Source: Psococerastis gibbosa
Taxonomy: Eukaryota > Arthropoda > Insecta > Psocodea > Psocidae
DNA: 64,000 nucleotides
NCBI GenBank assembly: GCA_963971405.1
Contig: OZ020486.1
Location: forward strand, 23,645,419 to 23,709,418
Reading direction: 5' to 3'
In this document: positions 11,095-22,503 of the stretch, in pieces
Layout: every line of letters begins with the position of its first letter
How positions within the stretch are numbered: position 1 is the stretch's first letter
Notes under the pieces: model-generated
The model's database searches: none
Seen by the model: only the letters and a program-made list of their open reading frames with translations
What the model was told of the DNA's origin: nothing
Program-made: the position numbers and the translations under genes

Positions 11095-13325
11095 GTAAGT
11101 CTGGATAATTTAAAGTGTTATTTGTCTCGTAAACACGGAAATGGCAATTATGGTAAAGTCTTGTCTAGGCGCAAGATATTATGGTACTGACTGTGTGTGG
11201 TGTGCCTCATGTTATAACTGTAGAATTGTCTATATGTGTTATGTCTATAACTTTGTATATGAGGTTGACAGTATATAAGCTGGAAAATACTATAGTTAAG
11301 CAGGTTACCTTCCTCCTCATCCTGTCTATAACCCTTATCATCATCGGCAGATATCTGGAATCTAAATGCATACTACACTTGATGGCATTCGGGGGTTTAA
11401 ATCCTTATAAACGTGTCATCAGACGTCAGTTAACTCAATGTAACTTATATGTGGTCTATAAAGACCAGACACGTAGGCTGGGAGTTTAAACTTGAGCTAT
11501 CTAGTTCATTGTATTTATGTACACCTTCCAATGTGCATTTAATTTCGACAGTGGGTTTGAACCCCCTAAAGTCTAAACCCCCTCTTACCTACGTGTCTGG
11601 GGAAAGGTTGGGTTAGTGGGCGGAAAAGAATGAACGTTTCTAGACTAAGGTATCTAATAAATGCTTACTAAATATGTCCCTCAGCAAAGCTCTCTGCAAA
11701 GTTAAGCTACCCCTAATAAAAAAGCAAATTTCTTTTGGTCATGATTGTTTATTCTGCTTTAAGAGAAACCCATTTCTGAAAGGATTAAAGATCGGCCATG
11801 CATAGTTATTTACTTCCAGCCCATTTTATGTCCAATTTTTGCATTGGCATAAATTTTATGGGAGGAACATGTTAGAGCCATTCAAATAAAACAACCCTTG
11901 CTTAAAATATGGCTTATCTTGCCAATGGGACGTTTGGCTTCCACTTTGATATGCATTTTCACCCGACTTTTTGTACCGCGGGGTAGCTTAACTAGACCAT
12001 AATTAATATATAACTTAGACCTACTAATATGTGCATACACAGATCTAGAATAGCAGCTTCACGAAATTTGCGGATAGAATTATGATGACATTGACTTTCT
12101 TGCACGCTAGCTCTCACATAATAAGCAAATCGCAAACAGCGCAATATTATGAACACCAACCCCCAAAGAGTTCACCCATGCGTCCATACCTGACTTATCT
12201 TACATCGAATTATTTTCTCAATATCTATTTTTCAGAATAATGCAATAGATAAAATGGTAGCTAGGCTTTTTGATTGGATTGGGAACACAGTTCACTAGGT
12301 ATCACAGGTAATAACCTGTAATAAAATGTATTTTATTGAAAGAAAAATATATTACTGTATAACAATGATTTTAAATCTATATTTTTATCTATTTAAAACT
12401 ATAATCTCACCCTTCAAATTATATCCTATAAATATGCCTGAATCTAAACAAAACTAAACTACATTAGAATGACAGCACAGTTCTATTTAAGCCGAGTAAA
12501 AATCTAAATCACCAATACATATTATAGGACCCGTTCGAAGAAAGTCATGTAAAATGTCTAGTCATTTTGTACTTAACATCACAGATATATAGTGTGTCCA
12601 CCTCCTATAACCTTTGTTATACTGTTAGCGATTATTTCGATCGCATCGTCAGATGGTGAATTAATTTCAGTTAAACTGAGTATAAAAATTCTTGCAAAAT
12701 ACCCATGTAATAAGTACAATGCAGTTCCATATTCTTAACTTGTTATTTAATAGATCAGTTACTTAGCATTGGATACTGGATAGACCCAATATAAAATGTT
12801 GAGTTTCGCCGACGGTAAAACTCTTTTTGTTATACTTACGAGTAACGATTCACCAATGATTGTATAGATTATTTACTGTATGTAATATTATGTACACTGA
12901 ACCATAATTGGAAAATATAGCCAACTGTACAAATAGAATAAAGTAGGATAAGCCGGCACGCATATATTGTACTGTACATAGTACATACAATACATACATG
13001 TAAGTTATTATACCTAAAGCACAGTATTTATAAAGTATACAAATTAACATGCTGGACAGTACCCTAAAAATCAACACAAATAAGTACTAGTGGTGTGTGT
13101 TGTGCATAGTGTACAGTACATAATTTTTATGATTTATAGGCCTACATTTGAAATTAATTTCTTTTTGTATTATTCCATGTATAAATAGGATAAATAATAA
13201 AAAAATACAATTTTCTTTCATTTTTATTTGAAACAAAATTGAAAATACCCTGAGCTATATAAAATATAAAAATATTTTTTCGAATTAATTCTCGAATATA
13301 TAGTATACATATAGTCTACATAGAT

Positions 13326-13636
13326 CAGAGGCGTAAAAGTTTTAGAATGCTGATGGTGGGAGCAAAACTAAGTAGACCTTATGACGTCATCAGGCAGGGT
13401 AAGGAAAAATTGAAAATATAAGAGCAAAATAGTGGGGTTTTCGGCATTTTAAAAGTTTTATGTATAGCTGTAGATTTTAAAAAGCTAAAAAAGGAATGCT
13501 TGCATTTATATTGCTGCAGCAAAGGGGACCATGAAGTATGAACCACGTCTTACATTGCTCGAGGCTGAGGGGGGGCTTGCCCAAAAGGTGCTGGGGGGCA
13601 AGTTGGACCGCCCCTCCCCCCAACTTTACGCCCCTG
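13326..13636. mobile_element. Family H hAT-like MITE, copy 1
   Basis: A 311-bp element with ends CAGAGGCGTAAAAGTT and AACTTTACGCCCCTG, inverted repeats of about 14-16 bp. It matches the inverse of 35659-35969 across its length, including CTTATGACGTCATCAGGCAGG, ATAAGAGCAAAATAGTGGGG, GAACCACGTCTTACATTGC and GCTTGCCC. The flanks here do not give a clean 8-bp duplication, unlike copy 2. It is non-coding. Confidence 0.82.
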
Positions 13637-13845
13637 AGTCATAGATACATGTTATACTAATCAATGTGCTAGTAGTAATGGTTTTTATTTTATGCCGTCA
13701 TATTGCGATGCGAATTAATATATAATATCGTCGTTTCCTGCTTAAGGTCTTCGGATATATGGTAATAGTAATGATTGATGAAAGCACTTTGTAGCAAAAA
13801 ATAGTATCAAAGATTCCAAGTGACTTAAATTTGGTCTACTTTTAT

Positions 13846-14079
13846 AAATATAAATAAATAAATACTAACTTTTTGTTCTATTACTAAGCCAACCTAGCGG
13901 AGTTAAGGCTATAAAGCCCTCTCTTAGTCTTACACTCAAGTCTTAACTAAGAAGGCCCCGGACCGCCTGCTTTAGCTTTGTATGCCCTCCGCAGCATGGC
14001 CAGAAAATTTAGCAAGTGTGGGACTCGAACCTACAACCTTTCGGGTGAAAGTCGGAGTTGTAACACTACTCTATACATG
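13846..14079 (-). mobile_element. Family D tRNA-derived SINE, copy 1
   Basis: Read on the minus strand, this starts with a tRNA-like head: an A-box-like GTAGTG segment, then AAAGGTTGTAGGTTCGAGTCC, which includes a perfect RNA polymerase III B box (GGTTCGAGTCC, complement of 14021-14031). A conserved body follows, and the element ends in a (TTTA)n tail, seen on the + strand as TAAATAAATAAATA at 13850-13863. Other copies are at 18832-19047, 52883-53057 and 55408-55595. It is non-coding and depends on a partner LINE for movement. Confidence 0.82.
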
Positions 14080-14376
14080 TCTTGAAGTAATCAATTTCAA
14101 ATAGGTTACTTGCAACTGGTCGTATTTCGCAATTATGCTCAGTTTTATTAAATAATAACTTATAAAGACTACCATTTGTAGTTTAGTTTGAGTAAATTCC
14201 TATGACGCACAATACTGTATGTAGAATACTTATGGTGCGTGATCGGTCAGATTTGGAGGAGTTACCTCTTTTTTGCCCCCATGGCGCCAGGCGACAGAGA
14301 TTTACTAACTAAAGTTTGCAACATTAAAAAAATAATCCACTCATCCAAAACGCGCTTTTTCTTTATATTTCTTTAA

Positions 14377-15005
14377 GGCCAAGCCGGAGAGTTGTGACCT
14401 TGAGCGTTGAGCGTTGAATACATAGAAATATAATAGAACTGGAGCGGCGGGAGCCATAATATGCCTTACGAGGCACCCGTTAACCATAAGCCAACTATCA
14501 GAGATAAGTACCAACGCAAAAAATATCGAAGTCTAACACATTGCAGCATAACAAAGCGGATACCTGGACCCGGTCAAAAACTCTGTACTTAGATATCAAT
14601 ATGGTTGAATATCCATTTTATAAACAAAGCCCTGCGTCATGTACCTGTTCCGTATTAGGCTTGTATTATTTCAATTAATAGCAGGTTTACCTATTTTTGG
14701 CCCTTTACCGTCTAATTAAGTGTTGAGCTTCTGACTGAAGTGCATTTCATTAAAAAAGTCGGAGGTTTTTCTTCCCTGTGGGGCACGTAAAAATGTTCTA
14801 TAAGGTATGTTTTTAGTTGCTTCATGCACAAATTTTAGACCTAATGTAGTTGTAATTTTTGGTTTAGTCAATAGTGTAAGCATGTCTACGCGTATACTAT
14901 ACCCTTCTATCGATTTTTACTATACCCCTGCGGTTTAAAACATAGATTACGAACCCCCTGCAAAGACATTTCCAGGCCAGTCACGTGGCCCACTCCGGTT
15001 TGGTC
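14377..15005. mobile_element. Family B TTAA element, copy 2
   Basis: Flanked by TTAA at 14373-14376 and 15006-15009, with ends GGCCAAGCCGGAGAG and CTCCGGTTTGGTC. Inverted relative to copy 1. It carries the shared blocks ACTGGAGCGGCGGGAG, ATGCCTTACGAGGCACCCG, CCTGGACCCGGTCAAAAAC and AATAGTGTAAGCATGTCTAC. At 629 bp it is shorter than copy 4 (720 bp): it lacks the segment with GTGCAGGCTA and AGCCATATTGATAACGG. Confidence 0.9.
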
Positions 15006-15684
15006 TTAAGGTAATAATGTATAACATTATCGTAATTTTCAATTATCATCTACAATTTCCTTATACTAACGTATTAATAGTAAAGCTATTAATTATTTAT
15101 CTATAATAAACGCAAGTTTCGAGGCGGAACTGCCGAAGGTGGAGCTTTTACTCTTATAACGTAAACTTCCTTTACGTTACTTATAGAAAATATAATTAAA
15201 ATTAAAATATATATACAGTATATGCATTTGTATATACTGTATGTATAATCTAAAAAATTAAAATTAAATAAATTACTGAAATTTAATTAAAAAAATGCAT
15301 TAACCTATTACTATTTATTGGAAATTAATTGAATAATGTGTGTATTATAAATATATTTTTTTATAAATAACCTACACGGATTTTCCATCTATATTATAAT
15401 ATTATAATAATGTACTGCTGCATAATGAATAGTAGGTTCACTGGTACAGTGTAATAAAAACTATGCTATATACCGTACATGGTGTTCCGGAAACGATAGA
15501 GAATTTGTTAAGGAGAGACACTGAGGCAGGGGGTAATTTGACCATAACCAGATAACCTACCTCCCAATGTGCATGGTGTGTTTGCTACAGGGTGTCCCGC
15601 AGTTTTTTGTAAAATAGATTTCTGTTTTAATAACTGAAAAATATAGGTGAAAACTAAATACACTTTTCTTCTGAGGTTCCAATC

Positions 15685-15850
15685 TTAACGATTGGTTGAC
15701 AGAAACTCTCTGTATATCATCTAGCTTTCTCGGTCCAGCTCCTTCTTCAACTCTTAGTACTTTTGAACTCCTTCACTTGATTCGTGAATTATTTCTATGA
15801 CCACCTTCTTCAGTTGGTTCTTTCCATTTTTAAAGATTGAGGGAGGTGTA
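15685..15850 (-). pseudogene. Decayed LINE ORF2 C-terminal end
   Basis: On the minus strand, 15759-15685 reads Y-*-E-L-K-K-E-L-D-R-E-S-*-M-I-Y-R-E-F-L-S-T-N-R-stop. It aligns with the intact frame at 43819-43739 (Y-Q-E-L-K-R-K-I-E-D-R-V-N-W-R-T-I-C-R-E-L-L-P-T-N-R-stop), with two in-frame stops and two residues missing. E-L-K-R..E-D-R..W-R..C-R-E is the usual C-terminal tail of many non-LTR retrotransposon polyproteins. A further upstream segment (to about 15850) reads Q-L-K-K-V-V-I-E-I-I-H-E. It is a dead fragment. Confidence 0.6.
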
Positions 15851-16076
15851 AGGGGGGAAGGGCCCTTATCCATCGCTGCATACGTCCATGCAGGCTTGTG
15901 AAAAAGTAATTTGAAAATTCCCATATTACCTCATGCAAGCTCGGCTCCACCACGCCTACCACTGATCACGGTCAATAAAACTGAGTCACTGTGACGACTG
16001 TCTCGTTATTTCGTTGTTTACCAAGATTTCTTTTCAAATATTGCCTGTCTGTGGCTATATAAACTATATGGTTATA

Positions 16077-16455
16077 CTATATGGCGATTAATTTTAATCC
16101 CCAAATGTAATATTTTTTATTTTTTATTTAATTAACTAAACATGTTATTAAAGATTTGGCTCGTTAAAGTTGTAGAAGACTATACTTCATGCATCACATA
16201 ATAAGATATTTTTAATTTTCGAAATTGTAGTTTTTTCATAAACATGATAATATTTTATAAACAATAGCTTTTTACGTAAAATCGTTTTGTTTTTTTTTAA
16301 ACTACAATTTCGAAAATTTCCTATATAATTATCTGCGATTAAAAATGTTAACAAGATAATCTAGTAATGGAAAGTGCTATTGAAAAATGTTTTGTTTACA
16401 TTTTTACTCCAAAGAATAAGTTAATACTAATTGCCATAGTAGGTCCGCAGCTGGG
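16077..16455. mobile_element. Family J foldback element split by a family K foldback
   Basis: The outer parts resemble the two halves of the foldback at 43408-43550. The left part is TATGGCGATTAATTTTAATC (about 16080-16100). The right part (16345-16455) has AGATAATCTAGTAATGGAAA, TTTTGTTTACATTTTTACTCC and TTGCCATAGTAGG. Between them, about 16120-16340, is an inverted-repeat block (AACTAAACATGTTATTAAAG, TTGTAGAAGACTA, AATTTTCGAAATTGTAG) that matches 20627-20872. This suggests that K inserted into J. Exact borders are uncertain. Confidence 0.55.
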
Positions 16456-17621
16456 TGAATTTATAAATAATAAATAAATGTATATGTGTTGAGATTAAAC
16501 GGGTTCGGCCACTGACAAAAAAAACTGATGGCAACCTCGGAATTTCTCCTTATAATTGATAATGAAATTAATAAGACAGTTCCACAGCTCATGCGGGAAC
16601 GTAAATCATAACAAAGTAAAATAAAAAAATAGGAAAGCAATAAAAGACTAGCCTATACGATTTACATTTTGTAAACGGATGACGACTAAAAACACATCAT
16701 CACGTGGCCAACCGTTTGCCTCTAAACATAGGACGTGACGATATTACCATTGTTCTAATGAAGAAACTGCTCCTAACAGTTTTGTCCTTAGCAACTTAAT
16801 TTGAATACATTCCAGCACTCCCAATCGCACTAGGCACCTGTTTTTAATATACAGTATCACTTTTAAAATGCAGTTATTGCCGTGTTATTATGAAGCTCGG
16901 GATTACAAATTATCCTCAAGACCGCTCAAAAATTATAATCAAGCTGATGCATGTCCAATACTAATCATACTATATGCAGTGCGCGTATCTATTGAACCTT
17001 TACCTGGGGTATTTGATATAGCCTTACAACAAGGACGTATCCAGGGACCCCCCCCTCCACCCAACCAGAAATTAAAAAAAAACGTTAAAATGCTACGTTT
17101 TTTCTATATATATAAATATAAATATTTCCGCGCTAACTAAGCTGAGTTAATGGGACTCTGTCTGGTTCCAATACGGAAGCGGGGGACCTTTAGTTTCTAA
17201 AATGTAAAAGATTTTTACAGAGAAGCATTGGCTAGGAACGCTTAGAACATCTTGCTATTTTGCGTATTTTTTTTTCTTCAAAATTTATTGATGAGGCCCC
17301 GGGGGTGACACCCCATGTGAATTACATCCCTTAAGATTCAGTTCGTAATGTTTAAATTTTTATATCTGAATATACGAGTATGCAAGCTAAATATAATGTA
17401 ATTGCTTAAAACAATTTAATTTTTGCCGGCATGCCTTATGTCATTGACTCTTCATTGAGTTCCTCCACCATCATTTCCCAACCCCAGGACAACAGAGTGC
17501 CCTGCACAGAAAATACTGTGTTTTTCGCTTATCCCGACTAAAACTCCTATGTGTTTAGTCGCCATTACACGCTTCCATCTTCACCACGAGGAGTACACAG
17601 ATTAGGTATTTATACTTTACT

Positions 17622-17897
17622 TTACTTTTTCGTGTCCAAGCGCGTCCAAAACTGGTCGAAATTCATGGCCTCCCACAGGTCTTCAGATGTGCAGCGGTGG
17701 GGGCAAAGGCTGCACAGGAACAGATGTTCTAAATCTTGGCACTGGCCGCATGCGCAGAGGGTGTCATTTTCATCGAGCTGACCCCATCTAGCCCTGTTAG
17801 TCTTCGTACGGGCCGCACCAGAGCGTATTTGGTTTAGGGTCGCCCATGTCCGCCAGTCGAGATTGGTACCTGTCGTTTGAGGCGGCCGTTTGAGGTA
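17622..17897 (-). pseudogene. LINE ORF2 C-terminal zinc-knuckle fragment (5' truncated)
   Basis: The minus strand from about 17897 to the stop at 17624-17622 stays open and reads L-D-W-R-T-W-A-T-L-N-Q-I-R-S-G-A-A-R-T, then W-G-Q-L-D-E-N-D-T-L-C-A-C-G-Q-C-Q-D-L-E-H-L-F, L-C-S-L-C-P-H-R-C and ends F-W-T-R-L-D-T-K-K. The W-x-x-L-N-x-x-R-x-G-x-x-R and C-x-C-G-x-x-x-x-x-x-H-L-x-x-C pattern is the cysteine-rich C-terminal end of non-LTR reverse transcriptase polyproteins. No reverse transcriptase core is seen upstream, so it is a 5'-truncated copy. The uninterrupted frame suggests a fairly young insertion or a truncated young copy. Confidence 0.78.
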
Positions 17898-18360
17898 TTT
17901 ATGCCACTATAAGGCAATACTCAGAAGCTCACCTACTTTGAAGACTTGAAATGAAGACGTGAAATGCTGAATGAAAACTTGCAATTCCGCGACTGACTTT
18001 TCTAAATTAACCCAGGAATCCCCCCCCCCCCCCCCAATTGTTGCCATTATTGTTTACAGTGTATGTATAGTGATTTGCCTCAGCATTTTTATTTGGGTTA
18101 GAGTCCTTTTTGAATCTCCCACTGACCGAAACCCTAAATCTGCCTCCAAAGTGGATGTTTTGGCCTGCTCCCGAGCTTTGTGGAAAATTGTTCTATGGTT
18201 TGCTTACGCGGGCTTACAAGTTACAGCAGGTTTTGCACACCAATAAACTTCTTTAATGATGAAGAACTGCTGACTTCTAGATACATATGGCATAACTTAC
18301 TGAATTCATTAATTTAAATTTGAAGCTTCTGGAATGAAACAAGCCAGATGCAATTATGGG

Positions 18361-18700
18361 GTGTGGGCTGCAGCTAGTTAGACTTCCCGCCGACCTGCCC
18401 ATGTACCCCCATTCAACGCAAATACCGGCCATCGATAATAAAGACAGAAGTCGTTAGACGAGATAATCGCAGCGATTGAATTCGATGAGGTCGCAGCTTG
18501 GAGTCGCCTATTTATCATCTACCGATGGATCCATCACCGAGGCTCAGAAAGCCGAGGAAAGTGATTAGAATGCGCAGGGCGGCCCGAGAATCCGTCCATG
18601 TCAACGAATAACAGATAGCCTAATTAATAAAGGCTAAATACAAGCCTCAGATGACAAACGATGCCGGTGCCCCCGCAGCTTACAATTCAAAGCTACCCGT
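18361..18700. promoter_or_regulatory. Candidate intronic regulatory island with GATA-type sites
   Basis: A roughly 340-bp stretch that is GC-richer than its surroundings and free of the window's repeat families. It carries four GATA-type sites: GATAA at 18434-18438, AGATAA at 18461-18466, TTATC (inverse GATAA) at 18512-18516 and AGATAG at 18613-18618. A CTATTTAT motif (MEF2-like) overlaps the third. GATA factors are known regulators of Tbx20 genes in heart tissue; activity here is inference only. Confidence 0.3.
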
Positions 18701-18831
18701 TATACCCTTCGCAGAGTTTTGTTAGGTTAATGTTTTCAATAACAATTTTACACCGCCTTAAGTTTTGTTCAAGCCCTAGAGAGTCATTTACCACACCTCT
18801 TCTCTTGAAAAAAAATCTTCAATATTGAATG

Positions 18832-19047
18832 TAAATAAATAAATAAATACTGACTTTTTTGTTCTATTACTAAGCCAACCTAGTGGAGTTAGGCCTATAA
18901 AGCCCTCTCTTATACTCAACTAGGAAGGCCCCGGACCGCCTGCTTTATATGCCCTCCGAGGCATGGTCAGAAAAAGTAGCAAATGTTGGACTCGAACCAA
19001 CAACCTTTTGGGTGAAAGTCGGAGTCTGTACCACTACACTACATTCC
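18832..19047 (-). mobile_element. Family D tRNA-derived SINE, copy 2
   Basis: Same layout as copy 1 on the minus strand: A-box-like TAGTGTAGTGGTACAGACTCC, B-box region TTGGTTCGAGTCCAACA, body with GGCGGTCCGGGGCC and a (TTTA)n tail represented by TAAATAAATAAATAAATA at the left edge. Confidence 0.82.
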
Positions 19048-19560
19048 ATAAATGTACGGTTTGGATGTGTGGATTTTGCATTTAGGCCAAAGTAACAGCC
19101 GATGCATGAACGCATTTAGAGCACTAAAGAAATATAGAGCATTAGTGAGTAAATTTTGTCTCAGCTTTGCTATGATGCAAGAACGCTTTTTTGTTGATCT
19201 AATTTAATTTAATATAATATAAAATTTAAGCAAATTCTGTGTTTTACAAAATATTGAAATACATGGAATATGTGTTTTTCTTTTATAAAAATGTTATTGT
19301 TTTATGTTTTAAGCAATTATTAAGTGTAAAAAGTCTCTGCAAGGGAAAAAAATAAAAAAAATTGTTTAAAATTAAATTTCATTGCGCAATTTTGAATGTT
19401 ATGTCAACAATAACTAGAAATTGTTTGTGAGAGCTGAACGGAATTTGTCTTTTTTTAATTAATTGTTGATAATTGTTCTGTAATAATTCCGTAATATAAT
19501 TCTGTAATGTAAACAAAAACATTAAAATGGTCGTAAATATCTGACACAAAGAAATACATT

Positions 19561-19826
19561 AACTGGAGCGGCGGGAGCCATAATATGCCTTACCAGGCAC
19601 CCGTTAACCATAAGCCAACTATCAGAGTTAAGTACCAACGCAAAAAATATCGAAGTCTTATGCATTGCAGCATAGCAGAACGAATACCTGGACGCGGTCA
19701 AAAACTCTGTACTTAGCTTATGCAGGCTACACTTATCACTGGTTTTCCCCGCCAAATTGAGTACTTATCTTGTGCAGGCTACACTAGCAGCCATATTGAT
19801 AACGGTCACCAGCCACGGGATGATCT
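19561..19826. mobile_element. Family B fragment, copy 3
   Basis: Internal part of family B (ACTGGAGCGGCGGGAGCCAT to CAGCCACGGGATG). Both TTAA ends are missing. Sequence resembles copies 2 and 4 with scattered changes, so it is an older truncated copy. Confidence 0.8.
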
Positions 19827-20377
19827 GACACGGCAGAGCTGACACTGCAGATATAAAATATAAGCAGAAGACGCTTGTTTGGAGCTTAAAACCGTTTAAA
19901 ACTGCGACTCTCAAAGGTTTGAAAGGAAATTCCGGCGCAACTACACGAGTTTTAAAATCTAAATTCCCTGGCGGAAGGTTTTGGAACCCTTAATTCCCTT
20001 ACCTTACCTTAAAATTCGCGTAAGTTAAACATGAGACATTAGATGCTTATATTTCGTTAGTGCTCTAAATGCGTTCATGCATCGGCTGTAAGAGTTTTAT
20101 TTTTTAAAGTCTGTACTTATGGTGCTTGCTTGATGAATTGAGGTTTCACGATAAATTATATAGAATTTGCTATCCTCTGTACCGGACTTGCAAAACAATA
20201 AATCATAGAAGATTATTCATTATTATTATTATTAATTTTAAAATAGCACAATGAGCAGAGTAGCTTAAGAGTTAAGAGGCGTACGACCCGTAGAAAATTG
20301 GCAGTCCGAAATGTAATAGGCTACTTTATTTTTTATTTTATGAACTAGTAGTAGTAGTAGTGTGTTCGTCGGGTTAA

Positions 20378-20626
20378 TAACGACTTAGGCCTCAAATTTG
20401 GGCCCATAGAGCGACCCCGACTTGACTGTCCTATGCCCCAGCCCATAGGACAGTGGACCTCCTGATTATAGTGGATTCCGAACCACTTGGGAAACACAGT
20501 GAAGTCACACGATTAGTTCGGAGGTGACCAGGACAAGTCCTACCATGTTTCCCTACCGGCACTGTGCACACAACCAAGTCATCTGCAGCTTTGAACCTGC
20601 TCTGGTCCGCTGGATTCAACTTGGTT
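20378..20626. repeat. Dispersed repeat family E, copy 2
   Basis: Complete as far as the comparison allows, and about 98% identical to 1-247 in the same orientation. It ends exactly where the family K foldback begins (20627). Confidence 0.85.
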
Positions 20627-20872
20627 ATTTTATTAACTAAGGAAGTTATTAAAACATTGGTTCATATAAGTTATAGAAGACTACATCATACAATAGGATA
20701 TTATTTATTTTTGGTTCTGCAGTTTCGATTAATTTTTACGTGAAATTGTAGCCCTCAATCAATCATTTTTATGAAAAAGCTGCAGTACCAAAAATTAGAA
20801 ATAACCTTTTATATAATGAATGAAGTAGCCTTCTACAACTTTAATGGATCTTCTTGCTTTATTAACTAAATA
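20627..20872. mobile_element. Family K foldback element, copy 2
   Basis: Inverted arms: TTATTAACTAAGGAAGTTAT, GTTATAGAAGACTAC and TTTTTGGTTCTGCAG on the left; CTGCAGTACCAAAAATTAG, GTAGCCTTCTACAAC and CTTTATTAACTAAAT on the right. Related to the block at about 16120-16340. Non-coding; class unknown. Confidence 0.6.
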
Positions 20873-21802
20873 AAAACTAAGAATTCTGTAAAAACAACGG
20901 ATTTTGGGGTAGGCTACCTATTTCGTATGGGACCTACACTCTTAGCTTCATCTCGGTTAAGGATCATTCATATCTCAACGTGGGAATCCAAGACTAGTAA
21001 GCTGTATTAGCCTGTAACGACTAACGTTAATTGTTCTGTACTCTCTCTGGTAAAATGTACAGTAAAATTGTAATTACATGCCCGTATCCATATTCCTTAT
21101 CGACAGTAACAGCATTATTATACCTTTAGTACTAGTATATACTGTATATTCACTATTGAAGTAAGTAGGGAGGTACCTACGACTAGGATTTACAAATATT
21201 CCATGACCTTTAGCTGTTCCACTGACACTCACGAATCCACGATAGTCGGTCTCCGGCCAAGTCACGAGACCGTCTCTGTCTCTCATGGTGAAGATGTGTT
21301 TGTTATGTTTATGGACGAGTAACAAGTTTACAAGTAATTGAACAAGGGGCGGTAATTGGGCCACACAACTCGATATTTCCAAGTCGTGAAACTATGACCT
21401 TCAGAATGTACACTGGAACTCCACTACTGCTCAAGTGCAATTTGACATGGGACATCGGCTACAGTTGTGAACTTTTAATGAATAAATATGCATATATTGA
21501 TAAAACTCAATGACACTGTATTTATCTCTAATTGTCAGATTTCAACTCGTGCCACTAATCAGTGGCAGCAACATAGCGCGACCAAAAAGTTCCAATAGTT
21601 TGTATCTAGTGTAAGTGGAGAAAATTTCGGAGGGGGGGGGGGTTGTTAATCCCTAAAACCCCCCCTTCTGCATACGTGCCTGCGCGTCACGCCTCACGGT
21701 ACGCCCTATCCCAACGTAGTCTCAAATCAGTTTAACGGGTGATCCAGAGTATGTTGAGTATAGCTGTTTTACTTTTTGACCAAATACATTATTTCGTTAC
21801 AG

Positions 21803-22196
21803 ATCGGTTGCATCCATCCGCTGCGTTAAGGCGGCGTGAGGAAGACAGCGACGATAAACGGCTACAGTTGAACGAGGACTCGGAAACTGAGGCTGACCCT
21901 GTCGAGGATGAGGACGTGGAGGTGGATGTGGAACAGTGCTCGGACGGTGAGGGTGGGGTGGGCCGCAAAGTGTCACGGACATCACCACCCCGGCTGTCGG
22001 ACTCGAGTTCGGAGCCGGGTGAGGGAGGGCGGGAAACACCGGACTCGACCGATGAGAAGACGACAGCGCCAAGTCGGGTTAAAGTCCGATGTAACTCACA
22101 AGAGCTGCTTATAGCAGAGTGCCATCTCGAGACCAAGGATCTCTGGGACAAGTTCCATGATTTGGGAACAGAGATGATCATTACTAAAACTGGGAG
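21803..22196 (+). CDS. Tbx20: T-box transcription factor Tbx20 (H15/midline), coding exon 2
   Basis: Encodes the last two bases of codon 59 to two bases of codon 190. Residues 68-110 are a strongly acidic, charged linker (E-E-D-S-D-D, E-D-E-D-V-E-V-D-V-E). Residues 116-149 are rich in Ser, Pro, Glu and Thr. The T-box starts near residue 160: E-C-H-L-E-T-K-D-L-W-D-K-F-H-D-L-G (164-180), then T-E-M-I-I-T-K-T-G (181-189), the N-terminal T-box signature. L-E-T-K-x-L-W-D-K-F-H and G-T-E-M-I-I-T-K are especially close to Tbx20/H15/midline rather than other T-box classes. The acceptor is TTATTTCGTTACAG and the donor AG|GTTAGT, phase 2. Joined to exon 3 it gives the conserved G-R-R-M-F-P-T, which proves the boundary. 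Codon use here is clearly GC-richer than the flanking DNA. Confidence 0.95.
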
Positions 22197-22503
22197 GTTA
22201 GTAAATCAGCTATCTACTTACTTTGTAAATCACAAGGGTGCGTTCAACGTACGTAGGATGAGTGTAACAGTGGCGTAATAGGGCCGTGACCAGATCGCTT
22301 GCAGTTATAATTATGTAATATATTAATGTATATATAATAATATATATATCAACTTCTTGCCAAGGGCAGGAGACGACGTTGAATTCTACCAACCAAACCA
22401 CTTAAAAGTTGATAAATTATTGACAAATTATACACTAGAACAACTCTCATTATTAAATACTTACATTTTTCCATTTCGGGTGGCGGCCAGGTCCCCTTCC
22501 CCC

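Larger units (their letters stand above)
11095..21802 (+). other. Tbx20 intron 1 (10.7 kb)
   Basis: Runs from GTAAGT at 11095 to the acceptor TTATTTCGTTACAG ending at 21802, phase 1 on both sides. It contains MITEs, two tRNA-derived SINEs, decayed LINE 3' ends and one low-repeat island (18361-18700). From 11101 to 13325 I see no gene and no recurring repeat, only AT-rich DNA; the stretches 19050-19555 and 20875-21802 are likewise unassigned, apart from a short G run at 21632-21642. Confidence 0.8.

Noticed and set aside
21739-21802. The exon 2 frame continues upstream to an in-frame ATG at 21751, giving a hydrophobic alternative N terminus.
   Set aside because: The sequence just before 21803 is a good acceptor (TTATTTCGTTACAG), the exon 1 donor phase matches it exactly, and the extra residues have no family resemblance.
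21789-22181. Long minus-strand frames opposite exon 2 (130 and 91 codons).
   Set aside because: They are mirror frames of a GC-rich, acidic/serine-rich coding exon.
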